From positions 1 to 23,519 of the forward strand of contig DATCJU010000057.1 in the NCBI GenBank assembly GCA_036562635.1: a stretch of DNA of 23,519 bases, given 5' to 3'. The position numbers were made by a program, and so were the translations under genes. The notes under the pieces were generated by a model. It ran no database searches, was not told the origin of the DNA, and saw only the letters and a list, made by a program, of their open reading frames with translations. Positions 5,460 through 12,434 of the stretch are shown piece by piece; the first letter of the stretch is position 1; every line of letters starts with the position of its first letter. The DNA is from DATCJU01 sp036562635 (GTDB lineage: Bacteria; Actinomycetota; Actinomycetes; Mycobacteriales; Pseudonocardiaceae).

Positions 5460-6293
5460 GTGACCCGGCATCGCACCCCCGGTGCTGCTCACCCGAACCC
5501 CGAAGTCGCCCGCGCACTGAGCAGCGCCCACCGCGCCGATCCGAAGGCACCCCGACCCAAGCAGCACCGCGCGCCCGCTCCGCCCTCCCGTCTCCGCACC
5601 GGTGTCGTGCTCGCCGCGGTGGCCACCGGTGCCGCCATCGGTGCAGCCCAGGGCCAGGACGGCAGCCCGCGCGACAGCCAGCGTTACGAGCTCGCCGCCC
5701 AGCACAGCGCCGCCACGATGGACATCAACGGCGTCGAGCTGACCGGCATGGGTGGCGACGCCCCCGCGATGGAGCTGCTGCCGACCAGCGCCAACGCCAA
5801 GCAGGCCGAGGACGAGGTCGCCAGCATCGACAAGAGCAAGCAGCTCGCCAAGGCCAAGGCCGAGGAGGAGGAGCGGAAGCGCCGCGAGGAGGAAGAAGCC
5901 AGGCGCCCGAAGTTCTTCGCTCCCACCTACGGCCGCTTCACCTCCGGTTACGGCGCCCGTTGGGGCCGCACGCACTACGGCATCGACATCGCCAACAAGA
6001 TCGGCACCCCCATCTACGCCGTCACCGACGGTACGGTGATCTCCGCCGGCCCGGCGAGCGGTTTCGGCCTGTGGGTGAGAATCCTCCACGAAGACGGCAC
6101 GATCAGCGTCTACGGGCACGTCGACCGGTACCTGGTCCGCGTCGGCCAGAAGGTCAAGGCCGGCCAGCAGATCGCCACGATGGGCAACCGTGGCCAGTCC
6201 ACCGGCCCGCACCTGCACTTCGAGATCTGGACCTCCAGCGGTAAGAAGATCAACCCGATTCCCTGGCTCCAGGAGCGCGGCATCCGGATCTGA
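5460..6293 (+). CDS. Secreted or anchored M23 metallopeptidase
   Basis: A 277-aa protein: a polar N-terminus, one membrane or signal-anchor segment about 46-64, a charged helical stretch about 112-150 (likely coiled coil, rich in Glu, Lys and Arg), then an M23 (LytM/lysostaphin-type) domain from about 155. Zinc-site residues are visible: H172 and D176 in HYGID, H220 in YGHV, and H251/H253 in GPHLHFEI. The domain appears complete and active. These enzymes cut peptidoglycan cross-bridges or stem peptides, or, when inactive, regulate amidases. The GTG at 5460 has GGAAGG six bases upstream. The long positively charged tail before the membrane segment suggests an anchored topology. It has its own long, structured upstream region and no operon partners. 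Confidence 0.92.
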   Translation: MTRHRTPGAAHPNPEVARALSSAHRADPKAPRPKQHRAPAPPSRLRTGVVLAAVATGAAIGAAQGQDGSPRDSQRYELAAQHSAATMDINGVELTGMGGDAPAMELLPTSANAKQAEDEVASIDKSKQLAKAKAEEEERKRREEEEARRPKFFAPTYGRFTSGYGARWGRTHYGIDIANKIGTPIYAVTDGTVISAGPASGFGLWVRILHEDGTISVYGHVDRYLVRVGQKVKAGQQIATMGNRGQSTGPHLHFEIWTSSGKKINPIPWLQERGIRI

Positions 6294-6318
6294 TCCGGCA
6301 CCCGTCCGGTTCCACGAC

Positions 6319-6357
6319 ACCCGTCGGCGCCCGTAGACGCCCCGGCGCTCCGGGCGG
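6319..6357. terminator. Weak hairpin between convergent genes
   Basis: Within the 96-nt gap between the M23 stop and the oxidoreductase stop, CCCGG and CCGGG around CGCT form a short GC-rich hairpin, with further C/G-rich pairing outside. Its position fits a shared terminator, but the stem is short and the alternatives are many. Confidence 0.3.
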
Positions 6358-6389
6358 GCGGGTCCTTGCGCCGCTGCACGCCCTACGGC

Positions 6390-7466
6390 TCAGCGTGCCC
6401 ACTCCATCGGTTCCGGCGGCACGAAGTCGGAGCAGACCTGGACCGGCTGATGGGTCAGGTAGGACTCGCGGGCGGCGCAGAGGATCTCCACGACGTGTGC
6501 GGCCTGCCGACCGTCGGCCCGGTGCGGACGTTCCTCCCGGATGGCCTCGACCAGGTCGAGTACCGCACGCCCCCGCTCCATGTTTCGGGTCGCAGCACGG
6601 GCCAGGGGAAGACTCCGGTACGGCCCGCCGAACGGGGCGGTCTCCACGGTGCCGTCGAAGTCGTGCCAGTCGGACAGGTACAGCGAGCCCTCGTCGCCGT
6701 GGAACTCCATACCGCGCTGCACCGAGTGCCGGCCGACGTAGAAGTTCGCGGTCAGCCGGACCAGGCAGCCGGAGGCGAGTTCGACGACGGCGACCACGAA
6801 GTCGGGGGTGGTGACGGTGAAGGGCGCGCCGTCGACGGTGGTGCGCCGGGGGTGGACCACGGTGCCGAACGCCGTCACCCGACGCGCCGGTCCGAGCAGG
6901 GCGGTGGCGACGGTCAGTGGGTACACCCCGACGTCGAACAGGGGTCCCACGTCGTAGAACGCGGCGGGCTCGGGGTGCCACGACTCGATGCGCCCCCAGT
7001 TGACCTCGGCGTAGACCACACGGACGCGTCCGATACCGCCCTCGCGGACGTGGCGCATGGCGGTCTGCTGTGCCTCGCCGAGGAAGGTGGCGGGGGCGCA
7101 GGCCAGGCGTAGTCCCCGGCGTTCGGCCAGCTCCACCAGTTCACGGGCCTCGGCGTACTCCAGGGACAGCGGTTTCTCGCTGTAGACGTGCCGGTCGGCC
7201 TCCAGGCAGCGGCGGACCACGGCGTGATGCGCGTGGTGGGTGGTCAGGTTCACCACGATGTCGACCGCCGGGTCGTCGAGCATGGCGTCCAGGTCGGGAT
7301 AGGCCTGCACGTCGTGCGCCTGGGCCAGTGCCGCCGCCCGGGTGGGGTCCAGGTCGGTGACGCCGCGGAAGTCGACGTCGGGGTAGCCGGCGAGATCGGT
7401 GGTGTAGGCGGCGGCGATGTTGCCGCAGCCGACGACGCCCACCCCGAGTCGCTTCCGGTTCGGCAT
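6390..7466 (-). CDS. Gfo/Idh/MocA-family oxidoreductase
   Basis: A 358-aa protein of typical length. The N-terminal Rossmann fold shows GVVGCGNIA (10-18), D38 at the end of the second strand, and the family lysine in EKPLS (97-101). The C-terminal alpha/beta domain carries the dimer and substrate site, with GPLFDVGVYPL (174-184) in the position of the usual G-x-x-x-D-x-G-x-H. Here Tyr182 replaces the His, as in glucose-fructose-oxidoreductase and trans-dihydrobenzenediol-dehydrogenase-like members. It probably oxidises or reduces a sugar or cyclitol with NAD(P). The ATG at 7466 follows GGGAGAGGGG; the longer frame to 7541 lacks support. It is downstream of the GH13 gene on the same strand but 517 nt away, behind two strong hairpins, so it is probably transcribed separately. 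Confidence 0.9.
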   Translation of the reverse strand: MPNRKRLGVGVVGCGNIAAAYTTDLAGYPDVDFRGVTDLDPTRAAALAQAHDVQAYPDLDAMLDDPAVDIVVNLTTHHAHHAVVRRCLEADRHVYSEKPLSLEYAEARELVELAERRGLRLACAPATFLGEAQQTAMRHVREGGIGRVRVVYAEVNWGRIESWHPEPAAFYDVGPLFDVGVYPLTVATALLGPARRVTAFGTVVHPRRTTVDGAPFTVTTPDFVVAVVELASGCLVRLTANFYVGRHSVQRGMEFHGDEGSLYLSDWHDFDGTVETAPFGGPYRSLPLARAATRNMERGRAVLDLVEAIREERPHRADGRQAAHVVEILCAARESYLTHQPVQVCSDFVPPEPMEWAR

Positions 7467-7761
7467 CCGACGCCCCTCTCCCGAACCACGGTGACCGGTC
7501 CGACGGCTTGCCCGTCCGGTGTTCCGGACGGGCCAGGTCATCCCTGGGTGTCACAGACCGTGGGGATTGTGGCGTCGACCGGAAGGGCGGCGCGACCACC
7601 GGATGGTGGACATCCGAGGTGTGTCATGACGGAACATGCCCGCGTCCGCAGAAGTCGGATGTCACGGACATACCACCCGGCACCGGGGTCCGTTCAGGTG
7701 ATTTCAGGCCGTGGGAAGCACATTGCGATAACACCCCGATACGTGTGACGATGAACACAGT

Positions 7762-7804
7762 GCGAGGGTCCGGCATCAACCTTCGTGGTGACCGGGACCC
7801 TCGC
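7762..7804. repeat. 10-bp perfect hairpin in the 7467-7983 gap
   Basis: GCGAGGGTCC (7762-7771) pairs with GGACCCTCGC (7795-7804), with further G-C pairing inside past a bulge. It sits about 300 nt upstream of the oxidoreductase start and 106 nt left of the GH13 terminator. The gap holds no credible gene on either strand. The hairpin could end a short transcript, lie in the oxidoreductase leader, or be a second stop for GH13 read-through. Confidence 0.45.
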
Positions 7805-7909
7805 CTCCCTCCGGGGTCCTGCCAGGGCCGGCCCGCGATCTGCACATCCCGTCGACCTCCGCCCGCGGTTCTCGCACACCGTTCCGCCGTGTGGGAAGGC
7901 GACGAAGGC

Positions 7910-7957
7910 CGCGGGCCGGCCGGCCCCCGTCGGGATCCGGGTTCCGGCCGGCCCGCG
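7910..7957 (-). terminator. Terminator after the GH13 gene
   Basis: CGCGGGCCGGCCGG (7910-7923) and CCGGCCGGCCCGCG (7944-7957) are perfect 14-bp arms around a 20-nt loop. On the minus strand it starts 27 nt after the GH13 stop at 7984. Confidence 0.75.
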
Positions 7958-7983
7958 ACGACACGCCCAGGCCGGGCGTCAAC

Positions 7984-9627
7984 TCACGCCACGCGCAGCC
8001 ACACGGCGGTGTCCGGCGGCAACTGCCCGTCGGTCAACGGCCCGCTGGCGAGCAGCACCTCCTCGTGCGGCGGCAGCGCCACCGGCGCGTCGGAGAGGTT
8101 GACCGCGCAGCAGAAGCCGGGCTCCCGACGCAACACCAGCACGTCCTGCGGGGAGTCCTCCCACTGGAACGTCCCGTCGCCGAGGGCGGGGTGCTCCCGC
8201 CGGATACGCAGCGCCGAGCGGTACAGCTCCAGCATCGAGTCCGGGTCGCCGTCCTGGACCTCGACGGTCAACGACTTCCACTCCACCGGCATCGGCAGCC
8301 ACGGCGTGCTGCCCTCGGGGCCGAAGCCGAACGGCGAGGTGCCTCCGGACCACGGGATGGGCACCCGGCAACCGTCCCGCCCGCGGTCGGTGTGCCCGGA
8401 GCGCTCCCACTTCGGGTCCTGCAGCACCTCGTCCGGCAGGTCCTCGACCTCCCACAGGCCCAGCTCGTCGCCCTGGTAGACGTAGGCGTTGCCGGGCAGC
8501 GCGAACATCAACAGCGCGGCCGCCCGCGCCCGACGGGTGCCCAGCTCCAGGTCGAGCTCACCCTGCTTGATGAAGTCGGTCCCGTTCATGATGCCGTCGC
8601 GGTACCCGTAACGGGTGACGTGCCGGCACACGTCGTGGTTGGACAGCACCCAGGTGGACGGGGCACCGACCGCACCGAAGGTCTCCATCGTCTCGTCGAT
8701 GACCTTGCGCAGCGCGTCGGCCTGCCAGGGGGCGGTCAGGTAGGGGAAGTTGAACGTGCTGTGCAGCTCGTCGGGGCGCACGTAGCGGGCGAGTCGGGAC
8801 AGCGGCTCCACCCAGGCCTCGGCGACGAAGGTGCGCTCCCCCGGGTACTCGTCGGCGATCCGCCGCCAGTCGCGGTAGATCTCGTGCACCCCGTCCTGGT
8901 CGCGGAACGGGTGCGGCATGCCGTCCGCCGGGCGGAGCGTGCCGTCCTCGCCCACCACCAGGTCGGGCAGGCCGGGCTCCTTGACCATGCCGTGGGCCAC
9001 GTCGATACGGAAGCCGTCGACCCCGCGGTCGAACCAGAACCGCAGGATGCGCCGGAACTCCTCGGCCACCTCGGGGTGGTTCCAGTTCAGGTCGGGCTGC
9101 TCGGGGGCGAACAGGTGCAGGTACCACTCGCCGGGAGTGCCGTCAGACTCGGTGACCCGGCTCCACGCCGGCCCCCCGAAGTAGGACTGCCAGTTGTTCG
9201 GCGGCTCCTCACCGTTCGGACCGCGCCCCGGCCGGAAGATGTAGCGCTCCCGCTCGGGGGAGCCCGGCCCGGCCGCCAACGCCGCCTGGAACCAGGGGTG
9301 CTGGTCCGAGGTGTGGTTGGGGACGAGGTCCAGGATGACCCGCAGGCCCAGCTCGTGGGCCTCGGCGATCATCGCCTCGGCCTCCTCCAGCGTGCCGAAC
9401 ATCGGCTCGATGTCGGTGTAGTCGGCCACGTCGTAGCCGGCATCGGCCATCGGCGACGGGTACCACGGGTTAATCCAGAGGGCGTCCACACCGAGGTCAC
9501 GCAGGTACGGCAACCGCTGCCGAATACCGGCGATGTCCCCGATGCCGTCCCCGTTACCGTCGGCGAAGCTGCGGATGTAGACCTGGTAGATCACCGCGTC
9601 CCGCCACCACGGCACCTGGCTCGCCAT
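7984..9627 (-). CDS. GH13 alpha-glucosidase
   Basis: A 547-aa cytoplasmic enzyme without a signal peptide, the typical size for the alpha-glucosidase/oligo-1,6-glucosidase branch of GH13. The catalytic set is complete: DLVPNHTS (100-107), nucleophile D209 in GFRIDVA, acid/base E270 in FVAEAW and the transition-state Asp in SNHD (329-332). QPDLNW (177-182) is the fifth conserved region typical of the oligo-1,6-glucosidase subfamily. It hydrolyses alpha-linked gluco-oligosaccharides such as maltose or isomaltose after uptake. The ATG at 9627 follows AAAGGGG; the longer frame to 9930 is rejected because the family starts near WWRDAVIYQVY. Two LacI-type operators lie 33 and 133 bp before the start, and the LacI gene is directly upstream on the same strand, so sugar-induced control is likely. 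No sugar transporter is in the window. Confidence 0.95.
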   Translation of the reverse strand: MASQVPWWRDAVIYQVYIRSFADGNGDGIGDIAGIRQRLPYLRDLGVDALWINPWYPSPMADAGYDVADYTDIEPMFGTLEEAEAMIAEAHELGLRVILDLVPNHTSDQHPWFQAALAAGPGSPERERYIFRPGRGPNGEEPPNNWQSYFGGPAWSRVTESDGTPGEWYLHLFAPEQPDLNWNHPEVAEEFRRILRFWFDRGVDGFRIDVAHGMVKEPGLPDLVVGEDGTLRPADGMPHPFRDQDGVHEIYRDWRRIADEYPGERTFVAEAWVEPLSRLARYVRPDELHSTFNFPYLTAPWQADALRKVIDETMETFGAVGAPSTWVLSNHDVCRHVTRYGYRDGIMNGTDFIKQGELDLELGTRRARAAALLMFALPGNAYVYQGDELGLWEVEDLPDEVLQDPKWERSGHTDRGRDGCRVPIPWSGGTSPFGFGPEGSTPWLPMPVEWKSLTVEVQDGDPDSMLELYRSALRIRREHPALGDGTFQWEDSPQDVLVLRREPGFCCAVNLSDAPVALPPHEEVLLASGPLTDGQLPPDTAVWLRVA

Positions 9628-9659
9628 GCACGCCCCTTTCACCTGATCGAGTAGTTCGG

Positions 9660-9673
9660 TGAAAACGCTACCA
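9660..9673. promoter_or_regulatory. LacI-type operator candidate A (GH13)
   Basis: TGAAAACGCTACCA matches the palindrome TGGAAGCGCTTCCA, typical of actinobacterial LacI/GalR regulators, at 11 of 14 bases. It lies 33 bp before the GH13 start, where a repressor would block transcription. Confidence 0.6.
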
Positions 9674-9759
9674 GTGGGGCCTGACCGGCAGAACTCATGC
9701 GTTGCCGCTGGACAAGAGGCAAAGGTCCCGATTTCCGCACTCCGAGAATGCGTTACGTA

Positions 9760-9773
9760 TGGAAGCGCTACCA
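9760..9773. promoter_or_regulatory. LacI-type operator candidate B (GH13)
   Basis: TGGAAGCGCTACCA matches TGGAAGCGCTTCCA at 13 of 14 bases. It is exactly 100 bp from site A. Both are in the 313-bp gap 9628-9940 between the regulator and the glucosidase gene, in which I see no other feature. Confidence 0.72.
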
Positions 9774-9940
9774 GAGGGTGAACCCCCTCCGCGGCTCCCG
9801 TGACACGCCGGGCGGCCACGCTACCCGGGGCCACCGGCCCGCCTGCCCGGCACATCCGGAACCACCGCACGACGGCAGACACGGCGCAGCCGTCGGCGCG
9901 GGCACGAACCCCGCATCGTGCCCGAGACACCGTTCCGTGG

Positions 9941-10966
9941 CTAGGTGGTCCGACCGACGACCAGCTCGGGTTCCAACACCACCGCGACCCGGGCCGTCCG
10001 TTCCCCGGCGAGCTGGTCCAGCAACAGTCGCACCATCTCCCGGGCCATCAGGTCCAACCGCTGGGTCACCCGGGTCAGCCCCGGCTCCAGCAGCGCCAGC
10101 ATCCCGCCGTCGTCGAACGCCACCACCGCCACGTCCTGCGGCACCCGCCTCCCGGTGGCCCGCAACACGCGCATCGCCCCCACGACCAGCAGGTCGGTGG
10201 TGGTCAGCACCGCGTCGAGATCCGGGCACCGCCGGAGCAGCTCGTGCATCGCGGTCTCGCTGCTCCCGAGTTCGCCACCGGCCCGCACCACCAGCTCCTC
10301 GTCGACGCGCCCGGCGCCGGCCAGCGCCTTCCGATAGCCGGCGAGCCGGTCCACCACCGCCGGGTGGTCCTCCGGTCCGGCCAACACCCCGATCCGCCGC
10401 CGTCCGCAGGACAACAGATGCTGCACCGCAGCCATGGCGCCGTGCACGTTGTCGAAGTCCACGTAGGCCTGCACGCGGTCCGGCGCGGGCGACCGGCCGC
10501 CCAGCACGAACGGCACGTCCGCCTCGCGCAGCCGCTCCACGAGCCGGTCGTCGTGACAGGGCGGGAACACCAACGCCCCGTCGATGTACCCGGAGGCGGC
10601 GTGCCGCAGCAGACGTTCGTGGTCCTCCGGCTCCTCGACCAGGAACAGCACCAGCTGGATGTCCGCACCAGCCAGGGCCCGGTTGACGTGGTACGCCAGG
10701 TCGGTGAGCAGCGACGGGGCGGACACCGTCGACGCCGATCGGGCCAACACCAGGCCGACCGTGCCCGTCCGTCCGGTCACCAGGGAACGCGCCGCACGAT
10801 TGGGCACGTAGCCGAGCTTGGCGGCGGCTCGTTCCACGGAGCGCCGGGTGTCCGGCCGGACCTGCGGGGACCCGCTCATCACCCGGGAGGCGGTGGTCCG
10901 GGACACCCCCGCCAGCGCGGCGACGTCGTCGAGGGTCACCGGTGCCCTTCTGCCCCGCGGTGGCAT
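9941..10966 (-). CDS. LacI-family transcriptional regulator
   Basis: A 341-aa protein with the LacI/GalR layout. The helix-turn-helix is at about 10-30 (VTLDDVAALAGVSRTTASRV), and the hinge follows with YVPNRAARSLVTGRTGTVGLV. A periplasmic-binding-protein-like effector domain runs from about 70 to 335 (DGALVF, TDLLVVGAMR, VVAFDD). It should bind palindromic DNA and release it when a sugar binds. The ATG at 10966 is chosen over 10984 because GGGGAGG lies nine bases upstream. The gene order regulator then GH13 on the same strand, and four matching operators around both, point to control of alpha-glucoside use and of its own gene. The effector sugar cannot be read directly; maltose, isomaltose or trehalose are guesses. 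Confidence 0.94.
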   Translation of the reverse strand: MPPRGRRAPVTLDDVAALAGVSRTTASRVMSGSPQVRPDTRRSVERAAAKLGYVPNRAARSLVTGRTGTVGLVLARSASTVSAPSLLTDLAYHVNRALAGADIQLVLFLVEEPEDHERLLRHAASGYIDGALVFPPCHDDRLVERLREADVPFVLGGRSPAPDRVQAYVDFDNVHGAMAAVQHLLSCGRRRIGVLAGPEDHPAVVDRLAGYRKALAGAGRVDEELVVRAGGELGSSETAMHELLRRCPDLDAVLTTTDLLVVGAMRVLRATGRRVPQDVAVVAFDDGGMLALLEPGLTRVTQRLDLMAREMVRLLLDQLAGERTARVAVVLEPELVVGRTT

Positions 10967-11118
10967 ACGCACTCGCCTCCCCATCTGCCCCCTGCGCCCC
11001 GTCCGCTCCGCGGCCCGGCGGAGCGGTCCGTCGCGGAGCAGCAGCTCCCCCGTCGGTCGAACCGGTGGCGCCGTGCAGTGGCGCGTGAGCAGCCTCTCCC
11101 CGCAACACCGCGGGTGGA

Positions 11119-11132
11119 TGGAAACGGTATCA
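11119..11132. promoter_or_regulatory. LacI-type operator candidate C
   Basis: TGGAAACGGTATCA matches TGGAAGCGCTTCCA at 10 of 14 bases, the weakest of the four sites. It is 152 bp before the LacI start and could serve autoregulation together with site D. Confidence 0.4.
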
Positions 11133-11216
11133 GGAGCGCATCCCCCGATGGCGTCTTTGTGAACTGCGGTGACACCCGATCGGGGAAGACCTTTCTTGAT
11201 CCTTTCCGAAGCACCG

Positions 11217-11230
11217 TGGAAGCGCTTGCA
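11217..11230. promoter_or_regulatory. LacI-type operator candidate D
   Basis: TGGAAGCGCTTGCA matches the TGGAAGCGCTTCCA palindrome at 13 of 14 bases. It lies 250 bp before the LacI start and 98 bp from site C. No other gene nearby starts towards or away from it, so autoregulation of the LacI gene is the simplest reading. Confidence 0.65.
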
Positions 11231-11564
11231 TCACCGCTCGCGGTGCATCGCGTGTCCCGGAACAGACACTGCTCCGGTCAGGTGGCACGTGGATCGGCCG
11301 GCGGTCCGCGCCCCTTAGGAGTCGCCGGGCCTCGGCACACCGGGCGGCGACCGTGTTCACGTGTTCGAGGGGTGGAGGAGACCGGAACCTCCGGAAGCGC
11401 CGAACCACACCCGACACGGGGCGGGGGACAGTCGCGGCGAGACGGGCACCGAGCGGAACGGGGGCCGCACCGCGGCGCCGACGGACGGTGGCCGATGTCG
11501 GCGTCCGATGCTCCCCCAGACCATCGACACCGGCACCGGCCACCACGGCCGTAGGAGCGGAAGG

Positions 11565-12266
11565 TCAGTCCATCTGGTACCGGATGACCGTGATACGCCC
11601 GCCGTCACAGGCGGCACCGTACGGCCACGCGACGTCCTTGGGTTTCGCCCCGGGCTTCAGCACGACCCCGAGCGTCTCGGGAGTCGTCCCGCAGTCGCTG
11701 GAACCGTCACCCTCCATCGCGGGCCACACCAGCTGCACCTCGGCCGACCGCCCGGGAAGCAGCGGCGGGAGTGCCTCCCACTCGTCGGGGTCGGACTGGT
11801 CCCGGTACTTGGTGGGCAGGGCGGTCCCGCCCCGCTGGAACTGCAGCTTGTGGATCATGGGCACCCGGCAGGACTTCTCACCGATGTTGGTGATCCGTAT
11901 CACGGTCCCGCGGCTGCCCGCCGCGCCCTCCACCGGGCCGATCATGAGTCCGACCTGCTCCGGCGGACAAACCCCTCCGGACGTGTCCGACGTGCCCGTG
12001 GACGTGTCGTCGGACCCCGTTCCTTCCTTGCCCGTGGTACCCGAGCCCTTCGTGCCCGTGTCCTCGGTTCCCTCGTCCTCGTCCGCTTCCGTCGTCTTCT
12101 CACCGGGGACGTCCTCGTCCGGTGACGTGCCCTCCACCGGCTTCTCGGTGGACACCGGGGTCGTCGTGTCACCTCCGGACGCCGTGGACCGCTCGCCCGC
12201 GCAACCGCTGAGTCCCACGCCGAGCACGGCAGCGAGCAGAACCAACGCCGGCACTGTCCGGCTCAT
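11565..12266 (-). CDS. DUF4232 lipoprotein
   Basis: A 233-aa exported lipoprotein. The signal peptide ends in the lipobox LSGC, with the lipidated Cys at 22. A long low-complexity linker (about 24-95) of Thr, Glu, Asp, Gly and Ser follows, then a DUF4232-type domain from about 98: C-P-P-E-Q-V-x-L-x-x-G near its start, the N-x-G-x-x-x-C pair at about 128-134, and further conserved Cys residues that probably form disulfides. The family is common on the surface of actinomycetes and has no known function. The ATG at 12266 has AGGAGGAGGAA upstream. It follows the Tat-exported protein gene on the same strand with a 168-nt gap (12267-12434), in which I see nothing else. Co-transcription is possible but not shown. 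Confidence 0.85.
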   Translation of the reverse strand: MSRTVPALVLLAAVLGVGLSGCAGERSTASGGDTTTPVSTEKPVEGTSPDEDVPGEKTTEADEDEGTEDTGTKGSGTTGKEGTGSDDTSTGTSDTSGGVCPPEQVGLMIGPVEGAAGSRGTVIRITNIGEKSCRVPMIHKLQFQRGGTALPTKYRDQSDPDEWEALPPLLPGRSAEVQLVWPAMEGDGSSDCGTTPETLGVVLKPGAKPKDVAWPYGAACDGGRITVIRYQMD

Positions 12267-12434
12267 CAGAACATTCCTCCTCCTGACACACGGTGGAGCG
12301 GCCCCGGTGCCACCGTACGGATCATCGTCCTCCCCTGACCGGCCGACCCGATCGACTCGTGACAAACCAGGCCGCGCGGTAGGAATTCGTCCGACGGCAC
12401 CGGGAGCCCACATCACCTGGCCGAGTGGTCCCGC

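Larger units (their letters stand above)
10967..11564. other. 598-nt gene-free stretch upstream of the LacI gene
   Basis: No supported gene on either strand; the open frames here lack family features and start sites. It holds the two operator candidates listed separately (11119 and 11217). The right half (11340-11564) follows the stop of the DUF4232 gene and has only a weak hairpin, CGGCC/GGCCG at 11537-11551. The length and the two operators suggest either a long regulatory region or a place where sugar genes were lost. Confidence 0.6.

Noticed and set aside
7891..9654. 587-codon plus-strand frame opposite the GH13 gene
   Set aside because: Shadow of the minus-strand glucosidase; no ribosome-binding site and no recognisable domain.
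9800..11554. 584-codon plus-strand frame across the LacI gene and the gap beyond it
   Set aside because: Most of it lies opposite the LacI gene. The remaining part has no conserved features, and the start has no ribosome-binding site.
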